A stretch of DNA of 64,000 bases from Sutcliffiella deserti (lineage in GTDB: Bacteria; Bacillota; Bacilli; Bacillales; Bacillaceae_I). The notes under the pieces are model-generated. The model ran no database searches. It had not been told where the DNA came from and was given only the letters and a program-made list of their open reading frames with translations. The stretch spans positions 62,001-126,000 of the forward strand of contig NZ_JAIQDB010000002.1 in the NCBI RefSeq assembly GCF_020037475.1, given 5' to 3'. Both the position numbers and the translations under genes were made by a program. Of the stretch, positions 53,487 to 63,219 are shown in pieces (the stretch's first letter is position 1; each line of letters opens with the position of its first letter).

Positions 53487-54557
53487 ATGAAAGTTTTACA
53501 CTTTATTCCAAATGATAAATTTACGCTTCCTTATATAGAATTTGTAAATGATAAATTTAACAATAAAAGTCATGCTTTTTATGTTATTAAGGGCGAAAAT
53601 TATGTCAAAGACATAGTAACTAAAGATAAAAATATTTATTGGTTTTCTGGGGGAGTTAAAAATTTATTGACGAAAATCGTCTTAATGAATAAATCCGAGA
53701 AAATAATTTTGCATAGTTTATTTAGCAAGAAATTATTACTCCTACTTTTTGTACAACCGTGGTTACTAAAAAAAAGTAATTGGATTGTATGGGGGGGAGA
53801 TTTATTTAGTTATCGAGAAAGTAATATAATTAAAAGAATATTTGCAATGATGAAAAAGAGTATAGTTAAAAATATTTATGGTATTTCCACTTTAGTTAAA
53901 GGTGATCAAGAACTAGTAACAGATTTATATGATACAAAAGCGAAAAGGTTTATGGCAATTTATATTAGCGATGAGCGAACAAAACAGATTAAAGAAATAA
54001 TTAACAGGGCTGATTATTTTAAAAAGAAAAGAAAAAAAATTAGAGTTATTGTGGGGAATTCAGCTACCTCAACCAATAATCATTTAGAAGTGTTCGAAAT
54101 ATTAAAAAAATACAAGGGTGAAAATATTGAAATAGTATGTCCCTTGTCATATGGGAATAAGGAATATGCAGAAAAAGTTATTATGTATGGTAAAGAACTC
54201 TTTAATGATAAGTTTACTTATCTTGATAGCTTCATGACTATGGATGATTATATGGAATACTTAAGTTCTTTTGATATAGGTATATACAATAATGACCGAC
54301 AACAGGGATTAGGTAATATTTATTCCATGTTGTATTTGGGTAAAAAAGTTTATATGAAAAGCGGTACAACTATGTGGTTGGAGATGTCAAGAGACATGTC
54401 TCTTGAGGTTTTTGATATTGAAAATATTAGCCATGAAACGTTTGATGAATTTGCATATAACGATAAGAAAATCGTAGATTGGAATATGGGCATTGTGAGA
54501 AAAAGATATGAACCACTAAATGCCATTAGTCTTTGGACCGAAATTTTTGAGGATTAA
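53487..54557 (+). CDS. WecF-like 4-acetamido-4,6-dideoxyhexose transferase
   Basis: A 356-residue protein resembling family GT56 (WecF), the dTDP-Fuc4NAc:lipid II transferase. Seen are KVLHFIPNDKFTLPYIEFVN, WIVWGGDLFSYR, GNSATSTNNHLEVFEIL and RQQGLGNIYSMLYLGKKVYM, all with the spacing of that family. It fits the dTDP-amino-sugar genes later in the cluster. ATG 53487 with GGAGGG is preferred over an ATG seven codons upstream. Confidence 0.85.
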   Translation: MKVLHFIPNDKFTLPYIEFVNDKFNNKSHAFYVIKGENYVKDIVTKDKNIYWFSGGVKNLLTKIVLMNKSEKIILHSLFSKKLLLLLFVQPWLLKKSNWIVWGGDLFSYRESNIIKRIFAMMKKSIVKNIYGISTLVKGDQELVTDLYDTKAKRFMAIYISDERTKQIKEIINRADYFKKKRKKIRVIVGNSATSTNNHLEVFEILKKYKGENIEIVCPLSYGNKEYAEKVIMYGKELFNDKFTYLDSFMTMDDYMEYLSSFDIGIYNNDRQQGLGNIYSMLYLGKKVYMKSGTTMWLEMSRDMSLEVFDIENISHETFDEFAYNDKKIVDWNMGIVRKRYEPLNAISLWTEIFED

Positions 54558-54600
54558 GATACTGTAGCATAGCCATTATTAAATTATCTGGAGAGATAGA

Positions 54601-56064
54601 ATGCCAAAGATTGCAGATTTAAAATCTAAAACAGTAAATGGATTATTATGGAGTTTTGTAGAACTAGTTTCAAAACAGGGTATGCAATTAATTCTCCAAT
54701 TAGTATTAGCAAGATTACTATTGCCTGAACATTTTGGTCTAATTGGCATGATAACTATATTCATAGCGATTTCAAATACATTTGTACAGAGTGGTTTAGA
54801 TCAAGCTTTAATACGTGAAAAGAATCCTGGAAAAGAAGATTATTCTACGGTATTTTACTTTAATTTATTTATTTCAATATTTGTATATCTAATCATGTAC
54901 TTCTTTGCTCCCTATATTGCAGTTTTTTTCAATGAACCGCAATTAGTTGATTTACTAAGAATAACTATGATTATAGTTATTTTTAATGCATTTACTGTAA
55001 TACAACGAGTTATTTTAATTAGAAAAGTGGACTTCAAAACACAAACTAAAGTTAGTGCTATTGCTGTATTTTCATCTGGAGCTGTAGCTGTAGTCATGGC
55101 GATTAATGGTCTTGGTGTCTGGAGTTTAGTTGCTCAACAAGTACTAATGAAAATGGTAGAAATGGCATTATTAATAATTGGGAATAAATGGATTCCGTTA
55201 TCATCTTTTAATTTCAATTTATTTAAGAAATATTTTAATTTCGGCTATAAGTTATTGCTTTCCGGTTTGATAGATACAATTTTCAAGAATGTTTATTTTG
55301 TTATAATTGGAAAGCTATTCCCAATAGCTCAACTTGGCTATTATACAAATGCAGCTAAAATAAGAGATGCATCATCCCAATCAATGACGCAAGCTATACA
55401 AAAAGTAACCTATCCTATTTTAAGTAGCATACAGGAAGATAGTCATAAGCTATCTTTGAATTATAAAAAGTTACTTAGGATGACAGCATATATTTATTTT
55501 CCCTTCATGTTAGGGTTAGCTGCGATAGCTCCTAGTCTTATTCCGTTACTATTAGGGGAACAGTGGATTCCGTCAGTGGTGTATTTTCAACTTTTATGCT
55601 TAGCTGGTATGCTTTATCCTATCCAAGCTATTAATTTAAATGTTTTAAAAGTTAAGAACAGAACTGATTTATTCTTGCTACTGGAAATTTTCAAAAAAAT
55701 AGTACTAACCATACTAATCTTTTTAGCAATCATCTTAGATTCTGGAATTGAAGGATTAATTAGTGCAGCAATTATTAGTTCTTATTTTAGCTTGTTTATT
55801 AACACCTATTACGCAGCTAAGGAAATTAATTACTCATTTTTAAGTCAGATTAAGGATATGTTACCTTCATTCTTATTAGCGGTTTCAATGTCGTGTGCAG
55901 TTTATTATTCAAATGAATTCTTTAATATACACCTTTTAGTTAAACTCACTATTCAATTATTACTTGGAGTTACTATATATGTTGGATTAAGTTGGGTACT
56001 GAAAATACAAGAATTTAAACTGACAGTAAATTTAATAAGAAGTATAGCAAAAAGAAGGAGATAA
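54601..56064 (+). CDS. Lipid-linked oligosaccharide flippase (Wzx/MOP, WzxC type)
   Basis: A 487-residue membrane protein with 12-14 helices. KTVNGLLWSFVELVSKQGMQ, LARLLLPEHFGLIGMITIFI and GLDQALIREKNPGKEDYSTV near the N-terminus are typical of the WzxC/polysaccharide_synt_3 group. It moves the lipid-linked repeat unit across the membrane for polymerisation. It is followed by a 113-base spacer before the modification genes. Confidence 0.92.
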   Translation: MPKIADLKSKTVNGLLWSFVELVSKQGMQLILQLVLARLLLPEHFGLIGMITIFIAISNTFVQSGLDQALIREKNPGKEDYSTVFYFNLFISIFVYLIMYFFAPYIAVFFNEPQLVDLLRITMIIVIFNAFTVIQRVILIRKVDFKTQTKVSAIAVFSSGAVAVVMAINGLGVWSLVAQQVLMKMVEMALLIIGNKWIPLSSFNFNLFKKYFNFGYKLLLSGLIDTIFKNVYFVIIGKLFPIAQLGYYTNAAKIRDASSQSMTQAIQKVTYPILSSIQEDSHKLSLNYKKLLRMTAYIYFPFMLGLAAIAPSLIPLLLGEQWIPSVVYFQLLCLAGMLYPIQAINLNVLKVKNRTDLFLLLEIFKKIVLTILIFLAIILDSGIEGLISAAIISSYFSLFINTYYAAKEINYSFLSQIKDMLPSFLLAVSMSCAVYYSNEFFNIHLLVKLTIQLLLGVTIYVGLSWVLKIQEFKLTVNLIRSIAKRRR

Positions 56065-56177
56065 TATATCTACTCTATAAAATTAGCTGGATTCACCTAC
56101 TCTAACATAGGGGAGTAATAAGGTTTCCTATGATTTGAAAAGTGATTTAATGATTTCCATGGAACAGGAGTGAAAGT

Positions 56178-57374
56178 ATGAAAAGACTACTATTACTTGG
56201 CGGATCAGCCCAACAAGTAACAGCTATTAAATATGCTAATAAATCTGGTTGTTATACAATATTATGTGATTTTCTACAGGATAATCCAGGACAATACATT
56301 GCTCATAAATACTATTGTGTAAGTACAACTGATAAAAATGCAGTTTTAGAAATTGCTATAAAAGAAAAAATTGATGCAATTGTAGCATATGCATCGGATC
56401 CTGCAGCTCCTACCGCCGCATATGTTTCAGAAAAGTTGGGATTATTGACTAATCCGTATAAGTCGGTAGAAACTTTAGCATACAAAGATAAATTTCGTGA
56501 ATTTCTTAGAATAAATAACTTTAATTGCCCACGGGCTCAAAGTTTTAAAAATTATCTTGATGTTAAAGAGGCAATAAAAGATTATAAATTTCCGGTAATG
56601 GTTAAACCAGTAGATTCCTCCGGAAGTAAGGGTGTTGTAAGAGTTGAGTCTACAGAAGAGCTAAAAGATGCGTTTATTTTAGCTATAGAACAGTCTAGGC
56701 AGAGAAAAGTAATAATTGAAGAATTCATAATCAGAGATCATTCTTACATGATAGGCGGAGATTGCTTTGTACTTAATGGAAAAGTAGAATTTATGGGATT
56801 ACTCAATTGTCATAGAAATAATAAGGTGAATCCTTTAGTACCAGTTGGAAAAAGCTATCCCGTTCAAGTTAGTGATGAAAGAATCGCTCAAATTAATAAA
56901 GAAGTTCAAAGGGTTGTAGACTTATTAGAAATAAAACTTGGTGGCTTTAATTTAGAAATCATATTTGATAAGCAAGGGAGTTTGCATCTTATTGAAATGG
57001 GGCCACGAAACGGCGGCAATATGATACCTGATTTACTTAAAATGATAACGGGAGTTGATTTAGTTGCTGCAACAATTGATGCGGCAATAGGGCTGGATAC
57101 TATTGAACTACCACATACTAATAAACAGCTATATTTTGCCACTCATAATTTGCATACGTCTAAGAGTGGTATATATAAAGGTATCAGGATTAACAAAGAA
57201 ATAGAGAATAAAATTGTTAAAAAAGTTATTTATAAAAAAATAGGAGATACTGTTCAGTACTTTAATGCAGCAAATAATGCAATTGGCATAATCTTCTTGA
57301 AATTTGAATCAGTAGAGGAAATGCATAATTTGATGGAAAGAACAGAACAGTGGATTAATGTTATTGTTGAATAG
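56178..57374 (+). CDS. ATP-grasp carboxylate-amine ligase
   Basis: A 398-residue ligase with the three-part carbamoyl-phosphate-synthase-like ATP-grasp layout. N-terminal KRLLLLGGSAQQVTAIKYAN, ATP-binding FPVMVKPVDSSGSKGVVRVE, and metal-binding GGFNLEIIFDKQGSLHLIEM with GPRNGGNMIPDLL. Such enzymes join a carboxylate (often an amino acid) to an amine through an acyl phosphate. In this locus a likely acceptor is an amino sugar, but substrate is not readable. GGAGTG lies before the ATG. It is followed directly by the short aminotransferase-like gene. Confidence 0.85.
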   Translation: MKRLLLLGGSAQQVTAIKYANKSGCYTILCDFLQDNPGQYIAHKYYCVSTTDKNAVLEIAIKEKIDAIVAYASDPAAPTAAYVSEKLGLLTNPYKSVETLAYKDKFREFLRINNFNCPRAQSFKNYLDVKEAIKDYKFPVMVKPVDSSGSKGVVRVESTEELKDAFILAIEQSRQRKVIIEEFIIRDHSYMIGGDCFVLNGKVEFMGLLNCHRNNKVNPLVPVGKSYPVQVSDERIAQINKEVQRVVDLLEIKLGGFNLEIIFDKQGSLHLIEMGPRNGGNMIPDLLKMITGVDLVAATIDAAIGLDTIELPHTNKQLYFATHNLHTSKSGIYKGIRINKEIENKIVKKVIYKKIGDTVQYFNAANNAIGIIFLKFESVEEMHNLMERTEQWINVIVE

Positions 57375-57383
57375 GTGGATATA

Positions 57384-58322
57384 ATGAAAGAAATTGGTGG
57401 TTATTTCGGATTAGATGAATTTGTTAATAATGAATATTATAGAAATTTGGTTAGATTGAATACGGGTAGAAATGCCTTAATTTATTTGTTAAAGGCAAAA
57501 GGAATTAAAAAATTATACATTCCATATTTTCTTTGTAATTCTGTAAGTAATATTCTTGAAAAGTATAAATATACCTTTGAATATTATTATATAGATGAAC
57601 ATTTTAATCCTATATTCAATAAAAACCTGTTAGAAAGTGAGTATCTATATATAGTTAATTACTACGGTCAGTTTCCAAGTGATAAAGTACGCTCTTTCCA
57701 AAAAAAATATAAAAGAGTTATCCTTGATAATACCCAAGCTTTTTTTCAAAAACCATTAGATGGTATAGATACAATATATTCCTGTAGAAAGTTTTTTGGG
57801 GTCCCTGACGGTGCATATCTTTCAACAGACATGGTATTATGCGAAAATCTTGAACTAGATATTTCAAAAGAACGAATGACACATATATTAGGAAGGTATG
57901 AAAGTATGGCTTCCGAATATTACAATGATTTTCAAGAAAACGATGCTTCCTACAAAAATGAATCATTAAAGTATATGTCTAAGCTTACTAGAAATATCCT
58001 TGGGGCCATTGACTATGAGAAAGTTCGAGAAGTTCGGAATGAAAACTATGATTATCTAGATCAAATACTTGGTATACAAAATAAAATAAAGGTTATTAAA
58101 CCCAATGGTGCTTTTTCGTATCCATATTATATTGAAAATGGCTTAGAAGTTAGAAAGAATCTAGCTAAAAAGAAAATATATCTTCCTACCCTTTGGCCTA
58201 ATGTACTTAGGAATATGTCAGAGGATAGCATTGAATACCGGTATACTGCAAACATCTTACCCTTACCTTGTGACCAGAGATATGGTGTAGGGGATATGAA
58301 ACAGATTATCAGTTGTTTATAA
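57384..58322 (+). CDS. Short DegT-like PLP-dependent protein
   Basis: A 312-residue protein shorter than sugar aminotransferases (about 370). Despite low similarity, the PLP-site pattern remains: the Asp in RVILDNTQAFF and Lys136 in DTIYSCRKFFGVPDGAYLS align with the Asp and Schiff-base Lys of the DegT family. The N-terminal LNTGRNALIYLLKAKGIKKL resembles the phosphate-binding region. ATG 57384 is chosen because AGGTGGA lies just before it. The function is unknown; it may work with the adjacent ATP-grasp ligase. Confidence 0.75.
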   Translation: MKEIGGYFGLDEFVNNEYYRNLVRLNTGRNALIYLLKAKGIKKLYIPYFLCNSVSNILEKYKYTFEYYYIDEHFNPIFNKNLLESEYLYIVNYYGQFPSDKVRSFQKKYKRVILDNTQAFFQKPLDGIDTIYSCRKFFGVPDGAYLSTDMVLCENLELDISKERMTHILGRYESMASEYYNDFQENDASYKNESLKYMSKLTRNILGAIDYEKVREVRNENYDYLDQILGIQNKIKVIKPNGAFSYPYYIENGLEVRKNLAKKKIYLPTLWPNVLRNMSEDSIEYRYTANILPLPCDQRYGVGDMKQIISCL

Positions 58323-58332
58323 GGAGGAAAAA

Positions 58333-58872
58333 ATGAATAGTAAACTATATTTAAGGGCATTTGAGTACGAAGACTTACCATTTATAAATTTATTAAGAAA
58401 TGAAGATGAATTATATAAATATACATGTGGAAATAAATTCTATATCTCTTCAGAACGTGATATAAAGTGGATAGAAGATAAAATATTTAATAACCGCGAC
58501 CAATTATATTTAATGCTTTGTACCAAAGGTGAGAACACTCCCATAGGGTATGTTGCTGCCACAAATATTGATTATTTAAACAGGAAAGCGCAGTATGGTG
58601 GCATAGTTATTGCAAGAGAACACGCTGGAAAAGGGTACGGAACTGAGGCTTCACAATTATTATTAAGACATATATTCGAGGAACTAGGTATGAACATGAT
58701 GTATGGTTTTTGGAGAGAGGATCACTTAGCATCGTTAAGAATGGCTGAAAAAATTGGGTTTAAGAGAGATGGTTTAGTACGAGATTACGTATTCAAGCAA
58801 AATGGGTTCCATAATGCTTATATTTATAGCATATTGAAGTCTGAATACAACAGTATGTATGTCTTAAATTAA
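58333..58872 (+). CDS. GNAT N-acetyltransferase (RimJ/RimL type)
   Basis: A 179-residue acetyltransferase. LYLRAFEYEDLPFINLLRNE at the start, the acetyl-CoA loop in REHAGKGYGTEASQLLLRHI (V-x-G-x-G-x-G/A type) and ASLRMAEKIGFKRDGLVRDY are the usual landmarks. Next to a sugar aminotransferase and rfbAB it probably N-acetylates a dTDP-amino sugar, as WecD does with a related fold. AAGGAGGA precedes the ATG. Confidence 0.88.
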   Translation: MNSKLYLRAFEYEDLPFINLLRNEDELYKYTCGNKFYISSERDIKWIEDKIFNNRDQLYLMLCTKGENTPIGYVAATNIDYLNRKAQYGGIVIAREHAGKGYGTEASQLLLRHIFEELGMNMMYGFWREDHLASLRMAEKIGFKRDGLVRDYVFKQNGFHNAYIYSILKSEYNSMYVLN

Positions 58873-58910
58873 CCCATAATTAAAAGTACTTATATTTAAT
58901 GGAGGCTCTA

Positions 58911-60014
58911 ATGAATAGTAAAGTCAAACAAATTCAAGTAATACGCTCTTCAATGCCACTATATGAGGATTATATTGAGGAAATAAAAGATCTCTGGGAG
59001 AGTGGCTGGTTGACTAATATGGGTACGAAACACCAGCAATTAGAAGCTGATTTAATGCAGTATTTATGCTCACCCAATATCTCCCTTTATTCCAACGGTC
59101 ATCTTGCTTTAGAAAATGCAATAGCTGCTTATAATTTGACAGGAGAAGTTATTACAACCCCTTTTACATTTGCTTCAACTACGCATGCAATAGTACGTAA
59201 TGGACTAACCCCAGTTTTTGCTGATATAGATCCAGATGATTATACTCTACAAACAGAAAATCTTGAGAGTCTAATAACAGAGAGGACTTCGGCAATCATT
59301 CCTGTTCATGTCTATGGAACTATATGTAATGTCAAAGAAATTGAAAGGATTTCTAGAAAGTATAACCTTAAAGTTATTTACGATGCTGCTCATGCCTTTG
59401 GAGTTACTGTAAATGGACAAGGGGTTGGTAACTTTGGTGATGTTTCTATGTTTAGTTTTCATGCAACAAAAGTTTTTAACACTATAGAAGGAGGAGCATT
59501 AACATTTAGGGATTCTAATATAAAGGAAAAATTAACCGCACTAAAAAACTTTGGTATTACAGGACAAGAGTCAGTTGATTATATCGGTGGTAATGCTAAA
59601 ATGAATGAATTTCAAGCAGCTATGGGTCTCTGTAATCTTCGTAATATAGATATGGAGATAAAAAAAAGGAAAGTAGTTGTAGAGAGATATTATGAGAATC
59701 TAAATAGTGTAGAAGGAATAAAATTATTAAAAGCTCAAGATAGTGTAAGAAGCAATTATGCATATTTTCCAGTTGTGTTTGATGGTTATAAATATACAAG
59801 AGATGAAGTACATGAATTATTAAAAGGTAAAAGTATTTTTTCAAGGAAATATTTTTACCCATTAACTAATAGTTTAGAGTGTTATAAAGGTAGTTTTAAC
59901 ACTCGAGAAACTCCAGTTGCTAAGTATATTGCAGATAGAGTTTTAACACTCCCTTTATTTGCTGATTTATCACTAGAAGATGTGGATAGAATATGTGAGA
60001 TTATAAAAGGTTAA
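58911..60014 (+). CDS. Nucleotide-sugar aminotransferase (DegT family, VioA/WecE-like)
   Basis: A 367-residue PLP enzyme. ESGWLTNMGTKHQQLEADLM, the phosphate-binding YSNGHLALENAI, EVITTPFTFASTTHAIVRNG, the PLP-binding Asp in VIYDAAHAFG and the Schiff-base Lys187 in SFHATKVFNTIEGGAL are all present. The N-terminal stretch resembles VioA, which makes dTDP-4-amino-4,6-dideoxyglucose; a WecE-like galacto product is the alternative. It would use the RfbB product. ATG 58911 with GGAGGC is preferred over ATG 58899. Confidence 0.9.
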   Translation: MNSKVKQIQVIRSSMPLYEDYIEEIKDLWESGWLTNMGTKHQQLEADLMQYLCSPNISLYSNGHLALENAIAAYNLTGEVITTPFTFASTTHAIVRNGLTPVFADIDPDDYTLQTENLESLITERTSAIIPVHVYGTICNVKEIERISRKYNLKVIYDAAHAFGVTVNGQGVGNFGDVSMFSFHATKVFNTIEGGALTFRDSNIKEKLTALKNFGITGQESVDYIGGNAKMNEFQAAMGLCNLRNIDMEIKKRKVVVERYYENLNSVEGIKLLKAQDSVRSNYAYFPVVFDGYKYTRDEVHELLKGKSIFSRKYFYPLTNSLECYKGSFNTRETPVAKYIADRVLTLPLFADLSLEDVDRICEIIKG

Positions 60015-60029
60015 GAAAGGGGCGAGAGT

Positions 60030-60923
60030 ATGAAAGGTATTATATTAGCAGGGGGTTCAGGGACACGTCTATATCCATTAACTAAAGCTGTATCTAAACA
60101 AATGTTACCGGTATATGATAAACCAATGATTTATTACCCTTTATCTGTATTAATGTTAGCGGGGATTAAAGAAATTCTTATCATCTCTACCCCGAGAGAT
60201 GTTATCGGATTTAAAGAGCTTTTGGGAGACGGTAGTGATCTAGGCATGAAATTTGAGTACGCAATTCAAGAGGACCCTAATGGTTTAGCGGAAGCATTTA
60301 TCATTGGTGAAAAATTTATTGGGAATTCATCGGTTGCTTTAGTACTGGGAGATAACATCTTTTATGGGTCTAATTTTAGTAATAGATTAAAAAAAGCAGC
60401 TTTATTAGAAAGTGGAGGAATAATCCTTGGATGTTACGTGAAAGATCCTCGAGCATATGGTGTAGTTGAGGTGGATGAAAATAGAAATGCAATTTCTATT
60501 GAAGAAAAACCAGAAAATCCGAAATCATCATATGCAGTCCCTGGATTATATTTCTTTGATAATGATGTTGTTGAAGTAGCTAAAAAAGTAAAACCATCCG
60601 AAAGAGGAGAAAAGGAGATTACCTCTATTATTGATGATTACCTTAAAAGAGGAAAATTAAAAGTAGATATTATGGGTAGAGGTCTCGCATGGCTAGACAC
60701 AGGGACACATGAGTCTTTACTTGATGCTTCAAATTTTGTTGAAGCTATTCAAAAGCGTCAAGGATTGTATATTGCTTGTATCGAAGAAATAGCTTTTCGT
60801 AAAGGCTATATTACAAAAGAGCAATTATTACAACTGGCACAACCACTAATAAAAACAGAATACGGAAAGTACTTAGAAGAAGTTGCTATCACAGCATTTA
60901 ACAAAGAAGTTATCACGGTATAA
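60030..60923 (+). CDS. rfbA: Glucose-1-phosphate thymidylyltransferase
   Basis: RfbA joins dTTP and glucose-1-phosphate to make dTDP-glucose. The 297-residue protein has [51 protein letters not shown] and [25 protein letters not shown] precedes the ATG. Only rfbA and rfbB are present, without rfbC or rfbD, so the path does not continue to rhamnose here but probably to the aminotransferase. Confidence 0.96.
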   Translation: MKGIILAGGSGTRLYPLTKAVSKQMLPVYDKPMIYYPLSVLMLAGIKEILIISTPRDVIGFKELLGDGSDLGMKFEYAIQEDPNGLAEAFIIGEKFIGNSSVALVLGDNIFYGSNFSNRLKKAALLESGGIILGCYVKDPRAYGVVEVDENRNAISIEEKPENPKSSYAVPGLYFFDNDVVEVAKKVKPSERGEKEITSIIDDYLKRGKLKVDIMGRGLAWLDTGTHESLLDASNFVEAIQKRQGLYIACIEEIAFRKGYITKEQLLQLAQPLIKTEYGKYLEEVAITAFNKEVITV

Positions 60924-60965
60924 CTTCTCTGTTGGTATATTCTGTAATTGTAAAGGAGTCTTATC

Positions 60966-61982
60966 ATGAACATATTAGTTACTGGAGGAGCCGGTTTTAT
61001 TGGGGGAAACTTTGTTCAGTTTATGGTTGACAAATATCCTAACTATAATATTTATAATTTAGATTTATTAACATACGCCGGTGACTTAACTAAGCATAAA
61101 CATATCGAAAATAAGGGTAACTATCAATTCATTAGGGCGGATATTACTGATCGAGAAACTATTATTTCCCTTTTTGAGCAAAAACAGTTTGATTATGTAG
61201 TTCATTTTGCTGCTGAGAGTCATGTGGATCGCTCAATTACTGATCCGGGAATCTTTGTTAAAACGAATGTTGTTGGAACCCAAGTAATATTAGACGCATC
61301 AAAAGCGATTAATCTAACGAAGTTCATCCATGTATCAACAGATGAAGTATATGGCGAGCTTGACTTTGATCCAACTACATTCTTCACCGAAGAAACACCG
61401 CTACAGCCTAACAGCCCGTATAGTGCAAGTAAGGCGTCATCTGATTTACTAGTTCGTGCATATCATGAAACGTATGGTTTGCCAATGAATATAACTCGTT
61501 GCTCTAATAATTACGGCCCCTATCACTTTCCTGAAAAATTAATTCCATTAACGATATCGCGTGTACTAAATAATGAAAAAGTACCTGTATACGGTGACGG
61601 GAAAAATATTCGTGACTGGTTACATGTTATAGACCACTGCGCTGCAATTGACCTAGTACTACACAAAGGTCTCAATGGTGAAGTATATAACGTAGGTGGC
61701 CATAATGAGCGTACAAACTTAGAAGTAGTAAAAACAATTATCCAAGCATTAGGAAAGTCTGATAACCTAATCGAGTTTGTAAAAGATAGATTAGGCCATG
61801 ACAAGCGTTATGCAATTGATCCTACTAGGCTTGAAAAGTTAGGTTGGAAACCTACTTATACATTTGAAACTGGAATTGCTCAAACGATTCAATGGTATCT
61901 TGATAATAAAGAATGGTGGGAGCAAATTATTAGTGGTGAATATCAAAATTATTTTGAAAAACAGTATAGTATAGAAGAATAG
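60966..61982 (+). CDS. rfbB: dTDP-glucose 4,6-dehydratase
   Basis: RfbB makes dTDP-4-keto-6-deoxyglucose. The 338-residue protein has NILVTGGAGFIGGNFVQFMV, AAESHVDRSITDP, the catalytic STDEVYGEL and the YxxxK in PNSPYSASKASSDLLVRAYH, then RCSNNYGPYHFPEKLIPL. AAAGGAG lies before the ATG. It ends the cluster; a strong hairpin terminator follows within ten bases. Confidence 0.96.
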   Translation: MNILVTGGAGFIGGNFVQFMVDKYPNYNIYNLDLLTYAGDLTKHKHIENKGNYQFIRADITDRETIISLFEQKQFDYVVHFAAESHVDRSITDPGIFVKTNVVGTQVILDASKAINLTKFIHVSTDEVYGELDFDPTTFFTEETPLQPNSPYSASKASSDLLVRAYHETYGLPMNITRCSNNYGPYHFPEKLIPLTISRVLNNEKVPVYGDGKNIRDWLHVIDHCAAIDLVLHKGLNGEVYNVGGHNERTNLEVVKTIIQALGKSDNLIEFVKDRLGHDKRYAIDPTRLEKLGWKPTYTFETGIAQTIQWYLDNKEWWEQIISGEYQNYFEKQYSIEE

Positions 61983-61985
61983 TAA

Positions 61986-62022
61986 AAGGGAAACACGGGG
62001 ACGGTCCTCGTGTTTCCCTATT
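61986..62022 (+). terminator. Long hairpin terminator of the polysaccharide cluster
   Basis: GGGAAACACG (61988-61997) pairs with CGTGTTTCCC (62009-62018) around an inner GGAC/GTCC pairing, then TATTTTTT. Its centre GGGGACGGTCCTC recurs, with different arms, at 62247-62259. Confidence 0.9.
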
Positions 62023-62239
62023 TTTTACCATTAAGATTATTCACAAATATTCCGAAAAAATTGAAGGGTTTTAAAACCAGATGTAGAATATCAATAAACA
62101 GCCGCATAATCTATCCCTTCTATTCAAAGCTATTCACACACCCACTCTTTTTTTCTACAATCGAATCTCCAACCATTCATTTCACTTATTAAATCAACCA
62201 TTTTTATAAAGGGAGGCTATTTATTGTAACCGTCAAGGA

Positions 62240-62266
62240 GGAAGCAGGGGACGGTTCTCTGCTTCC
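62240..62266 (+). repeat. Second GGGGACGGTYCTC-type palindrome
   Basis: GGAAGCA-GGGGACGGTTCTC-TGCTTCC: same core as the terminator at 61986-62022 with different complementary arms. A more diverged relative may lie at about 62299-62328. The rest of 62023-62358 shows nothing recognisable; a 60-codon frame at 62010-62192 begins inside the terminator and is not called. Confidence 0.65.
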
Positions 62267-62358
62267 GTAGTCATAATATTCAAAATTTTAAATTAATAGG
62301 AGACCGGAGGCCCAGTTCTCCTGGTCCAACGAGTAAACCCTCCCCCAACCCCCACCAC

Positions 62359-62868
62359 CTACCTACTAAAATTCCTTCGCCCCTTCTCCACCACAAAACT
62401 ATAACTAATCCGCTGCTCCGTACAAAAAATCGAATAAATTACCGACGCCTTCTGAATCTGTTGCCGCATTGTCTGCGAGCTAATCTTCACTTCCAATTCG
62501 GTATAGTTATGAAACTTAATCATGCAACATGTCCGTTTGCTAGGCTTGATTTCCTTAATTTGATGATACAAAATCCAAGCACAATCCTCATGCTCAGGCG
62601 AATGAGTAGGAAGCGCAATAATCCCCTCCACCTCTGAAATCAAGATCGGCGTCTTTTGCACATAGTTCGTCAAATGCGTCGCCGCCTCTTTTCTCCCATC
62701 ATAGGAAGCCCCATACTTTAAACAACTCCTGTTCAAAATGACACCAGACCGATCCTTCGTATAAAAAATCCCCTCCATATCTATAATCATCGTCTGATAC
62801 TCCGGGTGAAGATTAGGAAGGATTGCAATCGTGGTATGACTAATCGTGTACTCGCTTATTATATTCAT
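62359..62868 (-). CDS. comK: Competence transcription factor ComK homologue, short C-terminus
   Basis: A 169-residue protein matching ComK over its core: SHTTIAILPNLHPEYQTMII (compare the NGATIAVLP start), DRSGVILNRSCLKYGASYDG, then GRKEAATHLTNYVQKTPILI and CAWILYHQIKEIKPS. ComK activates DNA-uptake genes at AAAA-N5-TTTT sites. B. subtilis ComK has 192 residues; the C-terminal FMLYP-containing tail that MecA binds for ClpCP degradation is missing here. ATG 62868 with GGAGAAT is preferred to a longer start. It may be a second ComK with altered turnover. The 350-base spacer upstream shows no clear sites. Confidence 0.85.
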   Translation of the reverse strand: MNIISEYTISHTTIAILPNLHPEYQTMIIDMEGIFYTKDRSGVILNRSCLKYGASYDGRKEAATHLTNYVQKTPILISEVEGIIALPTHSPEHEDCAWILYHQIKEIKPSKRTCCMIKFHNYTELEVKISSQTMRQQIQKASVIYSIFCTEQRISYSFVVEKGRRNFSR

Positions 62869-63219
62869 GAATATTCTCCTTTTAACCCCAGGCAACGGTG
62901 CACTGGAGCGCACATAATATTGGAATCGAAATTGGATAGATGATTGGAGTAGAAGCTTCTTCGAGGATACCTATCTTATGGAAGAGAGTGAATTTTACCA
63001 GTAAAAAGCTATTCGATTTTAATGAATGAATAAGATAAGGCGGACTGGAAAGTACAAAGATGAAAAGACTAAGAGGGGGAAATTAAGAAAAGCGAACCAA
63101 TGGCGTGGGGGAATAAAAACTATAAGGTTCTGTATCTTCAACATTAGATCATAGTAAATCACTCACCTTTCCAAAGAGAGCATAGAAAAAATATTTTAAA
63201 CTACCAGAGAAGCGTTCGC

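Noticed and set aside
62010..62192. 60-codon ORF after rfbB
   Set aside because: It begins inside the terminator hairpin and shows no ribosome binding site or recognisable sequence.
62869..63219. ComK boxes (AAAA-N5-TTTT) upstream of comK for autoregulation
   Set aside because: I looked through the spacer and found no pair with the right spacing; the nearest A/T runs have a longer gap.
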